DNA of 64,000 nucleotides from assembly GCF_032452875.1 (NCBI RefSeq), contig NC_083869.1, forward strand, positions 126,796,001 through 126,860,000, given 5' to 3'. The translations under genes were made by a program, and so were the position numbers. Every line of letters starts with the position of its first letter. Position 1 is the stretch's first letter. The stretch comes from Bos javanicus. Taxonomy: Eukaryota > Chordata > Mammalia > Artiodactyla > Bovidae. Below are positions 43,942 through 56,139 of this stretch, one piece after another. Under the pieces are notes generated by a model. It had not been told where the DNA came from. It ran no database searches and saw only the letters and a program-made list of their open reading frames with translations.

Positions 43942-46900
43942 TTAGAGGTCAGGAGGTCGGGGGTCACTCTCTGGGGTCAGGGGGCAGAGAGGGGAGCACT
44001 CCTCGGGGTCAGAGGGTGGTGGGTGGGAAGACTGTTCCTTGGGGTCAGAATTCAGGACTTGGGAGCCGCCCTGGGCCTGCTCCCCTCCCCAGGCCCCCAG
44101 GCCCTCCGAGTAGAGCTCCTGGTTCTGCTCCTTCCACCGGCGGAATTTCTCTCCGGTGAGCTCGGGGTCGCCCAGCACTTCCTCCAGAGCCTGCAGCTCC
44201 TGCAGCTTTGCCTGGAAGAGGTGTCGGGGTTAAGGGGCCAGGATCACCCCAGGAAGGGGCAGAGCCCGAGCCCAGAGCTAGCTCTAGGGCCCAGCGCCCA
44301 GATCCCAGCCAGCGCCAGCCCCCATCCTCAAAATCGAGAGCCTGGCTCCAGGAATCCAGAACTCGACCCGGTCCGCAGCCGAGCCCAAGAGGGCTAGACA
44401 TCTAGACACCTGGCCCAGCTAGACATCTAGCCCAGCACCCAGCCCCCCGTGCGCCCCCTGCTGACCTTGAGCGTGCTCTGCAGTGCGCGCACACGGTGCA
44501 CTCGCTCATTGAGCTGGGGGTCTCGGTTGCGCCGCATGAAAGAGCTTCGCCATTGCTCCTGAGTGAGGGGCTGCTGCTGGCCCAGCAGGGACACACCACC
44601 CAGCCTCAGGCCCCGGACCATTCCTTCGAGGGCCCCTTCGCTGCTGTCTGTGGGAGGGGGGAGCAAAGTGAGGGTGTGCCCGCCCCACTGCCACCAGCCC
44701 TGTCTCAGCTCCGTGTCCCGACTAACCCCACCACCCCCTGCTCTGCTCCGCACCTGTCGCCGGACTGAAGGAGGTCCGCGGGCTGTCCTGCGGGGTGACT
44801 GCAGGTGATGGATCTCCATGGAGCGAACTCGTAGCTTGGGCTGGGCTGGGCTGTGGGCAGGGTGGAAGGAGAGGAGGGTTATCCGTCTGAGCTCCACGCC
44901 CTGCTCTTCACCCCACCACCCTCTCCACCAGCCCCCGACTCACTGAGGCTGAGCAGGATCCAGCCTCGTCGTCAGGATCTTCGGCTTCCGTCTCGCTATA
45001 GCAGTCTGGAGTGGACAGGAGCCGTTGGGGGGACGCACAGAAGCTTCACAGGTTGGGTAAGCCAGGGGGTGGGCTTGGGGAACTGGATTCCCAGCCCCCA
45101 CCCCAGGAAAGCAGAGGCTCAGGTGAGATTCGATGGGATCCAGCCCTGTGAGATACCCACCTTCCTCTCGGGGTAGGGAGGCCCGGCCTGGAGACTGGTA
45201 CTTGGAAATACAGGTGATGAGATGACGCACCCACCTGTGGAGGGGCAAATGGGTCTCAGAGAGTTTCCACTGAGTCAGTATGCTGGGCTGGAGAAGGCAA
45301 TGGCAACCCACTCCAGTACTCTTGCCTGGAAAATCCCATGGACGGAGGAGCCTGGTAGGCTGCAGTCCATGGGGTTGCACAGAGTTGGATACGACTGAAG
45401 TGACTTAGCAGCAGCAGCAGCAGCAGCATGCTGGGTGTCAGTCAGTCAGTCAGTTCAGTCGCTCAGTCGTGTCCAACTCTTTGCGACCCCATGGACTGCA
45501 GCTCACCAGGCCTCCCTGTCCATCACCAACTGCCGGAGTTTACTCAAACTCATGTCCATTGAGTTGGTGATGCCATCCAACCATCTCATCCTCTGTTGTC
45601 CCCTTCTCCTCCTGCCTTCAATCTTTCCCAGCATCAGGGTCTTTTCAAATGAGTCAGTTCTTCACATCAGGTGGCCAAAGGTTTGGAGTTTCAGCTTCAA
45701 CATCAGTCCTTCCAATGAATATTCAAGACTGAATATTCTTTTAGGATGGACTGATTGGATCTCCTTGCAGTCCAAGAGACTCTCAAGAGTGCTGGGTGGG
45801 GCTTTCACTTATATTATCTTCTAACTTAATCCTCAGAGCCAATCTGAGAGATAGGAATTCTTATTAGTCCATTTTACAGAAGGTGAAACTGAGGCTTAGA
45901 GAAGGGAGTGTCTTGAGCAGCCCTCTCAGAGAGCTGGGATCTGAATCCAGGCTCCTGAGCCCAGGCCCTGAGCACTCACATGCAAACTGTGGGGGGTGAG
46001 AGAGTGGCACTCACATGCTCAGATCCGTCAGGGTATCAGCAGCGAAGATGAAGGGTTTGTACACGTTGTGGGTGAGCTGGAACACACTGCCGGGGAGCAG
46101 AGGGGCCTCACTCACCTGGGGGTGCCCATCCCGAACCCAGAGAGGCTGGCCTGGGAACCCCAGCCACCTGCTGCCCCCACCTCGCCCCTCCTGTCACCTG
46201 CCTCTCCCTTTCTCTCCCTACCCCCGCCTGTCACAGCCCAGGACTTAACTATTTTTTCTTCTGATCTTGTCCACTTTCCAGACTGTAGTTGGAGACATTG
46301 ATGAGGCCCTCGGCCTTCTCATCCTGGGGGAATCACAGCGTGAAGGTCAGCTTGGAGCTCCAACACCCTTGAGGCCCAGGCAGGCTCCTAATGGCAGCAG
46401 GGGAGGGGGAAGGGCATCTCCTGGGCTGTCTAACTGCTCATCTCTCAATGCCCAGGGCTCAGGGAAGGAAGCTGGGATAGGGTTGTGACCAAGGGGTGTC
46501 TCTGTGCCTGGAAATGGAGGCAAGCTATCCGGAGAAACAGCCAGGAAAGAGGAGCCCGCTCATACATCTGCTCCATCACAGACACAGACGAAGCTGCTTT
46601 GCAGAATGCTCTTCTCCCTGCCTGTTTTTCTTGCACCTTTCTGTCTAACCTTCAGGCACTAGTTTCTCAGGAAGCCTTCGCCACTCTTCAGGTGGACTGG
46701 TCACCTTTGCAGGGATCCCACCCACCCCTGGGCTCTTCCTCCATCACATTATATGTTCCCGTATTGTCCCTGTGTATTCATCCCTGTCCCCACTGGCCTG
46801 AGAAACAGAAAAGATCTGGTTCTCCCACATGTCCCAGGGCCCAGCCCAGAGCTGGGTATACAGTAGGCACCTTGAATGTTAGTGGAATGAGCAGACAATT

Positions 46901-49900
46901 GCTTGAGCACCCATCACTGGATGAACAGATTAACGGAAGGGGAAGGAAGGGTGGGCAGAATCAGCGATTCTACATGCCCTGTGCTACCTTTTCGAAACTG
47001 CTTTTGCACACACCTCAGTTCTCGCCAAAGAGTGTCCCCATTTTACAGATGGGAATGCTGAGGCCCACCTGTGACCACTGATGGGCCTGAACGCTGGAGG
47101 AGGAACAGGAGCCATGGCCCTGAGGTGACTCACTTGTGCGTGTGTGTACGGGGTCTCACCTGGGGCTGGCGGTACCAGTAGAGTGTGTGTCCCTTGAGCA
47201 CGAACCAGCAGCGGCGCCAGCGCGGGCCCATGAAGCCCCCGGGCACCTTGCGGAGCAAGAGCCAGCCATCACAGTCGGGCGGGCCCAGCTCCCGACACGA
47301 CACCCGCCGGCGCGTCGCCACGCCTGCAGCAGCATGACACAAGGGTCAGTGAGGGGTTGGCGGGGCATCCCAGACCCCCAAAGCTGCTCCCTGGCCCCCC
47401 AGGAGCACCCCAGCTGATGCTTCTGAACCCCTGCTCTGCGCTTGGATTGTAGCAAGTGTCAGTTCCGGGCGGAGGTTGACTCTTCTCATTTTAAGAGATG
47501 AGGAAGGTGAAGATCAGAGGACGAGCTGTTTGCCCAAAAATTGCAGAGATCGTGAGAGGTCTAGGCTGGGAGCACAGGTCTGTCTGACCCCAGAAACAGA
47601 ACTGTGTCCGGGGGAGAAGTGTGCGACGTGTGTGTTGGGAGGGTGGTCTTGTCCAGCCTTGTAAAGACTTCTAAGAGTGCCTCCCAACCTACCCAGTCTG
47701 GTGCATTTCATACCTTTTGATTTCCTGCAGCCAGGGACAGGACTCTGAAAGGAACACAGGCAATTAGAGAAGAGTCTGCATCCAGAGCCACACACCCCTC
47801 CCTACTGAGCCCCTGAACTTACCCTATCAGGGTGTTCTGGGGGCTCCGGAGTGTCTGCTACCTCTGCCAGGTATGTGGCTGGGGTTGCAGGGGGGCTGGG
47901 CAGGGGCTTGGGGTCAAGGAAGGTTGAGTCTGTCAGGGAGGGAGAAGAGAGAGAGAGGCTCCATGAGCCTCAGACCCAGGCCCAGCAGTAGGCTGCGGGT
48001 GTAAGAGCCCAGGGTCAGAGTCAGACACCCCACATGCCTTGTCTGAGACACCTGCTAACACGTGGGGCTTTGATATTACCTGTCCAGGCAGGAGGGCTGG
48101 GTCCAGGACTTGGGTTTGAAGACAGGTTGAAGTCAAAGATGTCTTTAGACGGGGTCCTGGAGTGATGAGGGAGAGAGAAAGTGAGCCTGTGGCTCACCCT
48201 CCAAGACCCACCCGGGGCCCGAGCCTGTTACCTGGGAGACACTGAGGCTGGAGCTGGTGATGGGCTCACTGGGCATGGTGAGTCCAGGGGCTGAGGAGGG
48301 GTCTAAGGAGCAACCAGAAACAGGAGATGGAGCTGGGGACCACACCCGGGTCTGAAAGCAGACTGGGAGTGGGGAGGGTGGCAGGTACCTGTTGTGGGGT
48401 CTCCGGCACCAGGACCTTCTTCAGCACTAAGCTGACCCTGTCCGGCTCCCGCAGCAGCTCCCTCACCACGTTTTTGTGGGGCCAGCCCACCTAGGGGACG
48501 GGGACACGGGGCTGGACTGACCTGGACGGGAGCCTCCGGGGCAACCTTACAGCCCTCCCCTCGATCACTCTCTCAGTCTCGGGCTCAGCCTCCCCTCGCT
48601 CTCCTCCAGGAAGCCTCCCGGAGCCCCTCGGACCCACGTGAGCTGGCTGACCTCATGGCAAGCAGCTCACCACCCTGGTCTCCCGAAGGAAGGGAACCTC
48701 TCCACCCACCAACCTGGGTTCTACTCAGGAACCCCTTCCTCCCATCGTGCCCTTCCCCTCACTCACCACCACCTGCTCGTTGACCTGGACAATCTCGTCT
48801 CCAGGCAGGACTTGCAGCTGGGGGTTGGTGGGGACCTGGTGTTGGAGGTAGGGTTCAGAGGGGTGCACTCTCATGGGGCTTGGCCGGCAGGTAAAGAGGA
48901 CCGTGGGGCTTGTTGGCTGAGAAGGCTGCAGGGCTCTCACCTGGGCGCCCACTCGAGACACGAAGTGCAGGCAGTTGCTGGTGGTGTGGATTTCCAGGCC
49001 CTGCAAGGCAAAGCCTTGCGGTCACTGAGGGTCGGGGGGCTGCAAGGCCAGTGGGCAGGACCCTCGCTGGGCACCAGGACTCATAGGCGGGTGGAAAGGG
49101 GGAGAGAGCTGGCCTCAAGTTGGCACCGCCCGACTTGCTGTATGACTTGGGGCTTGCTGCTGCACCTCTCTGGGCCCTGCCTCCTCTTCCCCTAAGGACT
49201 GAGGGGAGCAGGTTACTGACTTCTGAGCTTTTAGCAACTCTCAGCAACTCTCCTGAAGGCTTAAGCAGGGACAGGGCAGGGCTGGGGTTTTCCCAGCTGG
49301 TCAAGGATTGAAGCAAAAAAGTTCATGCCCTCTCCCCTTCTCCCTTAATCTGCCAAGTCCGTGTCCCGGGGCCGGCATGTGTCACCAAGACCCCACCTGC
49401 TGCAGCCCCTCTGGACTGGAGAAGGGGCTGAAGGATGGTGAGATCCCAGGGGAGGTCCTCTGAACCTTTAACATCTGTACAGAAAGGTCCATCCAGCCGT
49501 AATAGGATAGGATTCTGTGGGATCCTAGAATCAGATTTCCGAGCCCACACGAGGCTGCTTGAGGGGACCAGAGGTGAAAGGTGAGAGGTCAGGGCTCACC
49601 GAAGGATCGTCCAGCGGCACTTGCTCTAGTACAGCCTTCTGCTTCAGCAGCTCCTCCGGGCAGCAGCTCAGGATGTTGCAACAGATCCCAGCCACATGGC
49701 TGCTCTGGCGGATGGAGGGCAGGATGTCTAGCCTGAGTCCCGTCCCACCCCATCCCCACGGCCCGCTCAGCCCCTGACTCACAATTCTCAGGACTTTGCT
49801 TTCCTTCTCAGCCGCTGGACAGTCCTGGAAGCAGAGAGAGAGCGGGGGCCGGCCCTGAGCAGGGTGCCCTGCCTTCTCTTGAGGGCAGGGGAGTTTCCTG

Positions 49901-52900
49901 CGGTCCCTCCCAGCGTGTCCCATACCCTGGCCCCTTCCCGGAACGACAGGGCCGCAGAACTTTGGCCCCAAGGTCCCATCTCCCTGATACCGGGCCCCCA
50001 GAGATCACCACACATGCCCTCCCCCGCTCCACACCCTCCTGAGATCAAACTTGCTGAGCTGCCCCTTCCAGTTAGGAGCCCCCACACCCCCTCACCCACT
50101 ACCCAGTGGCCGGGCCTCCTCTCTTCCTGCTCTGGCCTCTCCCTGCTCTCACCCCCGAACCTGTGCTGATTCACAAGTTATAAAAAGCTCTAGCCTGACT
50201 TGGTCTCTATGGCCTCAGCCAAGCCTGGCCCTTGGATCTCCTACCTCCTGCAAGGCCTGGCCCAGCTCCCCGCATAATTCCCCAATCGCCTGGCAGGATG
50301 AGAAGTCATTTAAGTGGGAGAAGAGGTACCTGGCAGAGGGGAGGATGGAGCAGTGGTTAGGGGACTGAGCTTAACAGTCAGGCCACTGAACCACCCTGAG
50401 CCAACTACACATCTAAGGCCCTGATGAGTTTTGGTTTGGGGTGAAGGAGATGACTGATACATCTTTAGCACAGATTTATTCTGTGCAGACTTTATTTTAG
50501 CACAGACTTTAGCACAGGATTTATTTGTCAAGTGTTTAATGAATGCCAGGCTTGGTTCTAGGCACTGGAGAGATAGATATTAAATACATAATTACATCAA
50601 TAATGATTAGGGACTTCCCTGGTGTCCAATGATGATTTATGGGCTTCCCTCATAGCTCAGTTGGTAAAGAACCTGCCTCCAATGCAGGAGACCCGGGTTC
50701 AATTCCTGGGTCGGGAAGATCCGCTGGAGAACGGATAGGCTACCCACTCTAGTATTCTTGGGTTTCCTATGTGGCTTAGCTGGTAAAGAATCTGCCTGCA
50801 ATGCGGGAGACCTGGTTTCAATCCCTGGGTTGGGAAGACCCTCTGGAGAAGGGAAAGGCTATCCACTCCAGTATTCTGGCCTGGAGAATTCCATGGACGG
50901 TATAGTCCATGGGGTCGCAAATAGTTGGACACAATCGAGCACCTTTCACTTCACTTCACTTCACTGGTGGTCCAGTGGTTAGGAATCTGTCTGCCAGTGC
51001 AGAGGATATGGGTTTGATCCCTGGACTGAGAAGATCCCACATGCCACAGGGCAATCACGTGGCCCAACTATTGAAGCCCACAAATTCTAGAGCCCGTGAG
51101 CTACAACTATTGACGATTATGTACCCTAAAGCCTGTGCTCTGCAACAAGAGAAGCCACTGCAATGAGCAGCCCACGTACTACAACCAGAGAGCAGCCCCC
51201 GCATCCCACAACTAGAGAAAGCCTGCCCACAGCAAGGAAGACCCAGTGTGGCCAAAAAAGAAACACAAATTCAAAAAAAGATGTAACTTCTACTCCTGTG
51301 ACACATAGGGAGCTCTGAGAGTGTATAATGGGAAAGGCTTCCCTGAGGAGGTGACATTGGAGCTAGGACCTCTGGGACAAGCAGCAGCCAGTGAAGGGGT
51401 AGCCAGCTCCTTATGCAATGCTGCTGATGAGACATGGTTACAAGCTGGAGGTCGGGTGGGAACCCAGGGAACCCAGTGCCCTTAAGTGAGTGAAGTCGCT
51501 CAATTGTGTCCGACTCTTTGCGACCCCATAGACTGTAGCCTACCAGGCTCCTCTGTCCACGGAATTTTCCAGGCAAGAGTACTGGAGTGGGTTGTCATTT
51601 CCTTCTCCAGGGGATCTTCCTAACCCAGTGATCGAACCTGGATCTCCTGAATAGAAGGCAGACGCTTTACCATCTGAGCCACCATGGAAGCCCCATTACA
51701 AACCACTGTGAAGCCCCTTACACAGACCAATTAACCTTTTTTGGCCAGTCCCACCATACTACTCCTTGGAAAGAAAGTTATGACCAACCTAGACAGCCTA
51801 TTAAAAAGCAGAGACATTACTTTGCTAACAAAGGTCCGTCTAGTCAAGGCTACGGTTTTTCCAGTGGTCATATATGGATGTGAGAGTTGGATTATAAAGA
51901 AAGCTGAGCACTGAAGAATTGATGCTTTTGAACCGTGGTGTTGGAGAAGACTCTTGAGAGTCCCTTGGACTGCAGGGAGATCCAAAAATTCCATCCTAAA
52001 GGAGATCAGCCCTGGGTGTTCATTGCAAGGACTGATGTTGAAGCTGAAACTCCAATACTTTGGCCACCTGATGCGAAGAGCTGACTCATTGGAAAAGACT
52101 CTGAAGCTGGGAAAGATTGAAGGCAGGAGGAGAAGGGGACGACAGAGGATGAGATGGTTGGATAGCATTACCGACTCAATGGACATGAGTTTGGGTAAAC
52201 TCTGGGAGTTGGTGATGGGCAGGGAGGCCTGGTATGCTGCAGTTCATGGGGTCACAACGAGTCGGACATGACTGAGCGACTGAACTGAACTGAACTGAAC
52301 CATAGCTGAACAAGAGCCAAGCTCTTGTTTTCTCTCCAGGTCCCTGGAGGAGGCCATGGATGCAGAGGGTCCCCTCACCAGTCACTCAGACCCTGGGAAG
52401 AGACCAAGGTACCTGTTGAGCCAGAAGAGGAGGGAACGGGCCTCATGTACCAGCTGCACGGCCGCGCCCAGGACATCTGCAGGGGTCTCCACACAGCCCC
52501 CCAGGCGACCTTGGACCAAGCTCTGGAATGCCCGGGTTCCCTCCAGCAGCCCCTCTGTCAGGCTCTGCAGGTTCTCTGACTGTAGCCCTGAGCTCTGTGC
52601 AGAGAGGGGGCAAGTTACTCCGGCAGGGGCCAGCCCCCATCAGCATCTCCAGGGTGGGTGGAAGCTGCAGCCAGTTAGGCCGCCATTCACTTACCAGGGC
52701 CCGGAGCTGTTCCACCCCTTCCAGGATGATCTCCTGGTGGCCCAGAGGCCACACGGTTAGAGCCTCCAGGCTGCGGGGGCAAAGCTGCAGCAGGTACTTG
52801 CCAGGCAGCTCCCAGTCCTCAAAGCAGTAGTCCTGCAGGGAATCGTCCAGGCCTGGAGGGAGAGCAGGGGTCAACACGTGGGACTCAGGGGGTTGGCAAG

Positions 52901-55600
52901 GCCTTTCCGGTCAGTAGAAGAGCCCTTCTCCCACCCTGAGACCAAGGCTGTGTTCTGTCCTGCCCATTTCACAGATAAGGCTACTACTGAGTTGAGAAGT
53001 AGGATCACACAGGGCAGTGGTTCTCAAAGGATGGTTCCCCAGACCAGCAGCAGCAGCCTCATTGGAGGACTTGTTAGAAATACAAATTCTGGGAATTCCC
53101 TGGTGGTCCAGTGGTTAGGATTCAGCGCTCTCATTGCCGTGGCCTGGGTTCAACTCCAGTCGGGGAACTAAGATCCCATGAGTCACGTGGTGTGGCCATA
53201 AAAAAGAAAAACAGGCAAGACATGGAAACAACCTCAGTGTCCACTGACAGATGAATGGATAAAGAAAATGTCACACACACACACCTGCACACGTGCACAC
53301 ATGCACAAATATTCATCCAGGAAGAAGGAAATCGTGCCATTTGCAACATGGATAGACCTTGAGGTTATTATGCTAAGTGAAATCAATCAGAGAAAGACAA
53401 ACTGTATTATCTCATATACAGAATCCAAACAACGCAAACTCTTAGAAACAGGGAACAGACTGATGATTGCCAGCGGCAAGGAAGCAGGGAGTGGGGGAAA
53501 GGGGTGAAGGTGGTCCAAAGGGACAAGCTTCTATTTATAAGTCAGTTTGGGGGACAGAATGTACAGCATGGTGACTATGGTTAGGATTCTGAACTTTCGC
53601 TGCCGTAGCCTGAGTTTAATCCCTGGTCTGGGAACTATTAATAAGATCCTACAAGCCGAGTGGCGTGAAATCAGGGGCAGGGCCCAGCAATGTGCTTTTT
53701 AACAAATCCTACAGGGGTTCTGATGCTTGGGCAAGTCATGACTGATGTGGCTTTGGAGTCCGAGAGACCTGAGTGATAGCAACTGAGCAAGTAACTGAAT
53801 TACTCTGTGCCTGTTTCCACCTAAAAAAATAGGGAAAATAAAAACACATCACTTCTAATGTGTATTAAATGACATGACACATGTCAAACACCTGACCAAC
53901 TCCCTTGGTTCAGTCAATAACAGCCCCCATGTTATGTGTTGCCAGACTCTCTACCATGATCTGCAAGGCCCCGTATGATCCGGCCACCACCTGCCTCTCC
54001 AGTTTCATCTCTTGGCACAGCCCGTCATGCTCAACACTCTAGATCCAGAGCACTAACTCCCTGCAGCTCTCGGGAGGTTCTTTCGCTTTTGCTTCACAGT
54101 CCCCGAAGGTGCCTTTCCTTCTGCCTGAACTGCTGTTCCAGCTCCCTCATGTCCTTGGTCATCTAACTTCCTCCAGGAAGCCTTCCACAACTCCCCAGGC
54201 TGGGCTGGGGCCCTTTGCTGCGCTCACTGCCCCCTGTGCCTTCACAGACCCCTGCACCAGAGCACCAACCTCTCCTACTCGAACACGAGCTCTTCCAAGG
54301 ACTGGGCCTTAAAACAAGTGTTCATCTCTAATTCCGGCCGAGGCCTGGCATAAGGCAGACACTCAAAAATAAATACTATGTGCTAGGAAAAATTTAAGGA
54401 CTTTATACATATTAATACATTTAATCTTCACCAAATCTAGAAAGTACAGATATTTCACATAGAGGTTAATAGTTAGCTTTCTCCCTCTTTGAAGGAACCC
54501 CTGCCATTCCAAGCCAGAGTCCTTTACGGGGTATGTGTGTGTGACCAATAGCTCTTCCCCCATCCCGTGTGACATCAGGAGCCCTTGACTAGGAGTTCAC
54601 GAGCTTTTACTCCGTGGCCGTGGGCCTCAAGCACCCCCCTTCCCATGCACAGTGAATGTGCTGTGTTGTCTCCCTCCCAACAGACCCTGACGCTGAGCCT
54701 GGCCCTCATCACAATTGTCTTATTTGGTCTAACCTCAAGAGATCAGAGCTGCCTTTCCCATTTTGTGGATAGGGAAACGGAGATTTGTGGTCACAGAACT
54801 GATGAGCAGAGGGGCTGGGCCTGGAATTCAGTCTGGGAGACTGACTCCAGCCCTGAGTCCCTGCTCCTCCCGGGGATGGTCACCCTGAGTCTGTCCCCAG
54901 ACGACTCCAGTTGCCTCCCTCCAACTCTGGCTCCGCCTGTGGGAGGAATGTGGTCCTCACCTCCCAGCTTCCAACTCCACAGCAGACCATCTACACTTCT
55001 CTGAGTCCGCTGACACTCTGGGCCTTTTCTCACCAGCCTTTCCCACTCTGGGCTCATCCTCCCTGGAGGTCTCAGGAGGGGCTGTGCCGACCCCCTCCAG
55101 TTGGGCCTGGGCTTCTGTTCTCACTGGGAGCCTCAGGGTGGGGGGAGGGAAAAGACACTACGGGCAGGCCCTAGTCCAAAGCCTGGGCAAATCTCTTGTT
55201 GGCTCAGTGTAGAGTTTTCAGCATCTGAAAAGTGGGATTAATTACAGCCCACTGCTTCCCGGGGGCAGAGGGAAGAGGAGATACACTGCGGGCGGTCAGC
55301 TGGGGCGACACCTACTGTTTTCATTACAGAACCACTGCCTGGGCTATTGACGGGAAGGCAGACCCCTTCTAGGTCCTCGGGGGACCCCAGCGGAGTCATC
55401 TCGACTATCTTTCTGCCGGGTTCACGGCAGACGCTCTGTAAATGCTTGCGGACAGACTAACCGACTGACAAACTCGGCACGTCCTTTTTGCTTCCGCTCT
55501 CCCCAGCCCAGGGCCCCTCAGGCCCAGCACTGCCCCGGCCCCACCCACCTCTCAGCCAAGCCGCCACCTTCCTGGGGGTCCAGGTCGCCACTGGCTCCAT
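43942..55600 (-). CDS. CNKSR1: Connector enhancer of kinase suppressor of Ras 1, complete 21-exon CDS
   Basis: CNKSR1 is a cytoplasmic and membrane-associated scaffold linking Ras/Raf-MAPK, Rho and PI3K/Akt signalling (family knowledge). Coding exons: 55549-55600, 52695-52852, 52413-52594, 50245-50329, 49783-49824, 49600-49704, 48941-49000, 48767-48835, 48389-48490, 48232-48302, 48080-48156, 47823-47929, 47714-47744, 47160-47323, 46250-46323, 46015-46086, 45161-45234, 44944-45005, 44754-44850, 44466-44647 and 43942-44211. They total 2136 bases (711 aa). Order of domains: SAM (about 7-70, VATWTPRKVAAWL), CRIC (about 78-170), PDZ (about 205-285, GLEIHTTSN and PGDEIVQVNEQVV), a proline-rich linker, PH (about 400-500, DGWLLLRK to MWVRHLITCI) and a C-terminal helical stretch with RNRDPQLNERVHRVRAL. 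Length matches the human protein closely. Identity is certain. Confidence 0.97.
45287..45792. repeat. Bov-tA followed by antisense BovB tail
   Basis: 45287-45430 is a 5'-truncated sense Bov-tA ending in (CAG)n. 45432-45792 is the reverse complement of a BovB 3' end, beginning with (CAGT)n and 'cagttcagtcgctcagtcgt'. They lie in the intron between the last two PH exons of CNKSR1. Confidence 0.9.
46015..47323 (-). CDS. CNKSR1: CNKSR1 PH-domain exons
   Basis: Exon 47160-47323 encodes DCDGWLLLRKVPGGF and RWFVLKG-like RRCWFVLKGHTLYWYRQPQ. Exon 46250-46323 gives DEKAEGLINVSNYSLESG. Exon 46015-46086 gives VFQLTHNVYKPFIFAADT, and the domain ends at 45161-45234. This fold binds phosphoinositides at the membrane. 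The middle exon ends AAATA|GTTAAG, a non-standard donor; reading on without splicing hits TAG at once. Confidence 0.93.
48767..49000 (-). CDS. CNKSR1: CNKSR1 PDZ-domain exons
   Basis: Exons 48941-49000 and 48767-48835 encode GLEIHTTSNCLHFVSRVGAQ and VPTNPQLQVLPGDEIVQVNE; exon 48389-48490 completes the domain with VGWPHKNVVRELLREP. The carboxylate-binding loop lacks the usual GLGF, as in other CNK proteins. Confidence 0.92.
50625..52305. repeat. Repeat cluster in CNKSR1 intron 3
   Basis: Four insertions stand side by side: a double-headed sense Bov-tA at about 50640-50945; a long sense CHR SINE at about 50962-51280 with its full body and A-tail; an antisense Bov-tA at about 51485-51693; and a sense BovB 3' fragment at about 51757-52300 ending in (CTGAA)n. 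They fill most of the intron between exons 3 and 4. Confidence 0.88.
53085..53680 (+). repeat. CHR SINE, L1 3' fragment and CHR fragment
   Basis: 53085-53205 is a sense CHR ('gggaattccctggtggtcca'). 53206-53560 is an L1 3' end ('gacagatgaatggataaaga', 'tgctaagtgaaatcaatcag') with a (CA)n insert. About 53572-53680 is a second CHR piece. CNKSR1 intron 1. Confidence 0.78.
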
Positions 55601-55780
55601 GGCCAAGTTCGGCCTCTCGGACTGCACCCGCTCCGCCTCGCCCGCGCAGGAATTTCCGCTCCCCGAGCCCCGACCTGGGGCGGGGCTGGGCTGGGCCGGG
55701 GGCGGAGCCACTAGCATACCTGGGCCCACAGAGCAGGCCAGGTAAGGCGCTCTCACAGCCATTGGCCTCTCCGTCTCCTG
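55490..55780 (-). promoter_or_regulatory. GC-rich promoter and 5' UTR of CNKSR1
   Basis: GC boxes ('ggggcggggct', 'gggggcggagcc' at about 55675-55710) lie within 120 bases upstream of the start codon at 55600. No TATA box is apparent. The Kozak context is good (G at +4). Confidence 0.65.
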
Positions 55781-56139
55781 CCCCGCCCTTCAGGCATCCC
55801 AGAATATCTGGCTGCCAAACCAGGGGGTGGGGCCACTGGTGTGTGACACGGGTGACCTCGGAGTTGGCCTGGGATCTCCAACCAAAACTGGCCTCAAATG
55901 GCAGGATGCGACCTGACCTTCCGGCCTTCTCAGAAAGGGACCAGAAAGTGAGCAGTGATCACAACAGCGAGGCACAGAAAGGTTAGGAAGCCCGAGCCTG
56001 GGTCTAAAGCCCAACGCTGTAGCTTCTTAGCTTGTGTGACAAGGCCTAAACCGACCCACCGGGCCTCAATTTCCCTGTCTGTAGAATGGGTATTAGAGCA
56101 TACTTCAGAGGGCTGTGCGGAGTACCTGAATTAACAGCT

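Noticed and set aside
51731..52271. Frames of 105-151 codons on both strands
   Set aside because: BovB LINE remnant in a CNKSR1 intron, not a host gene.
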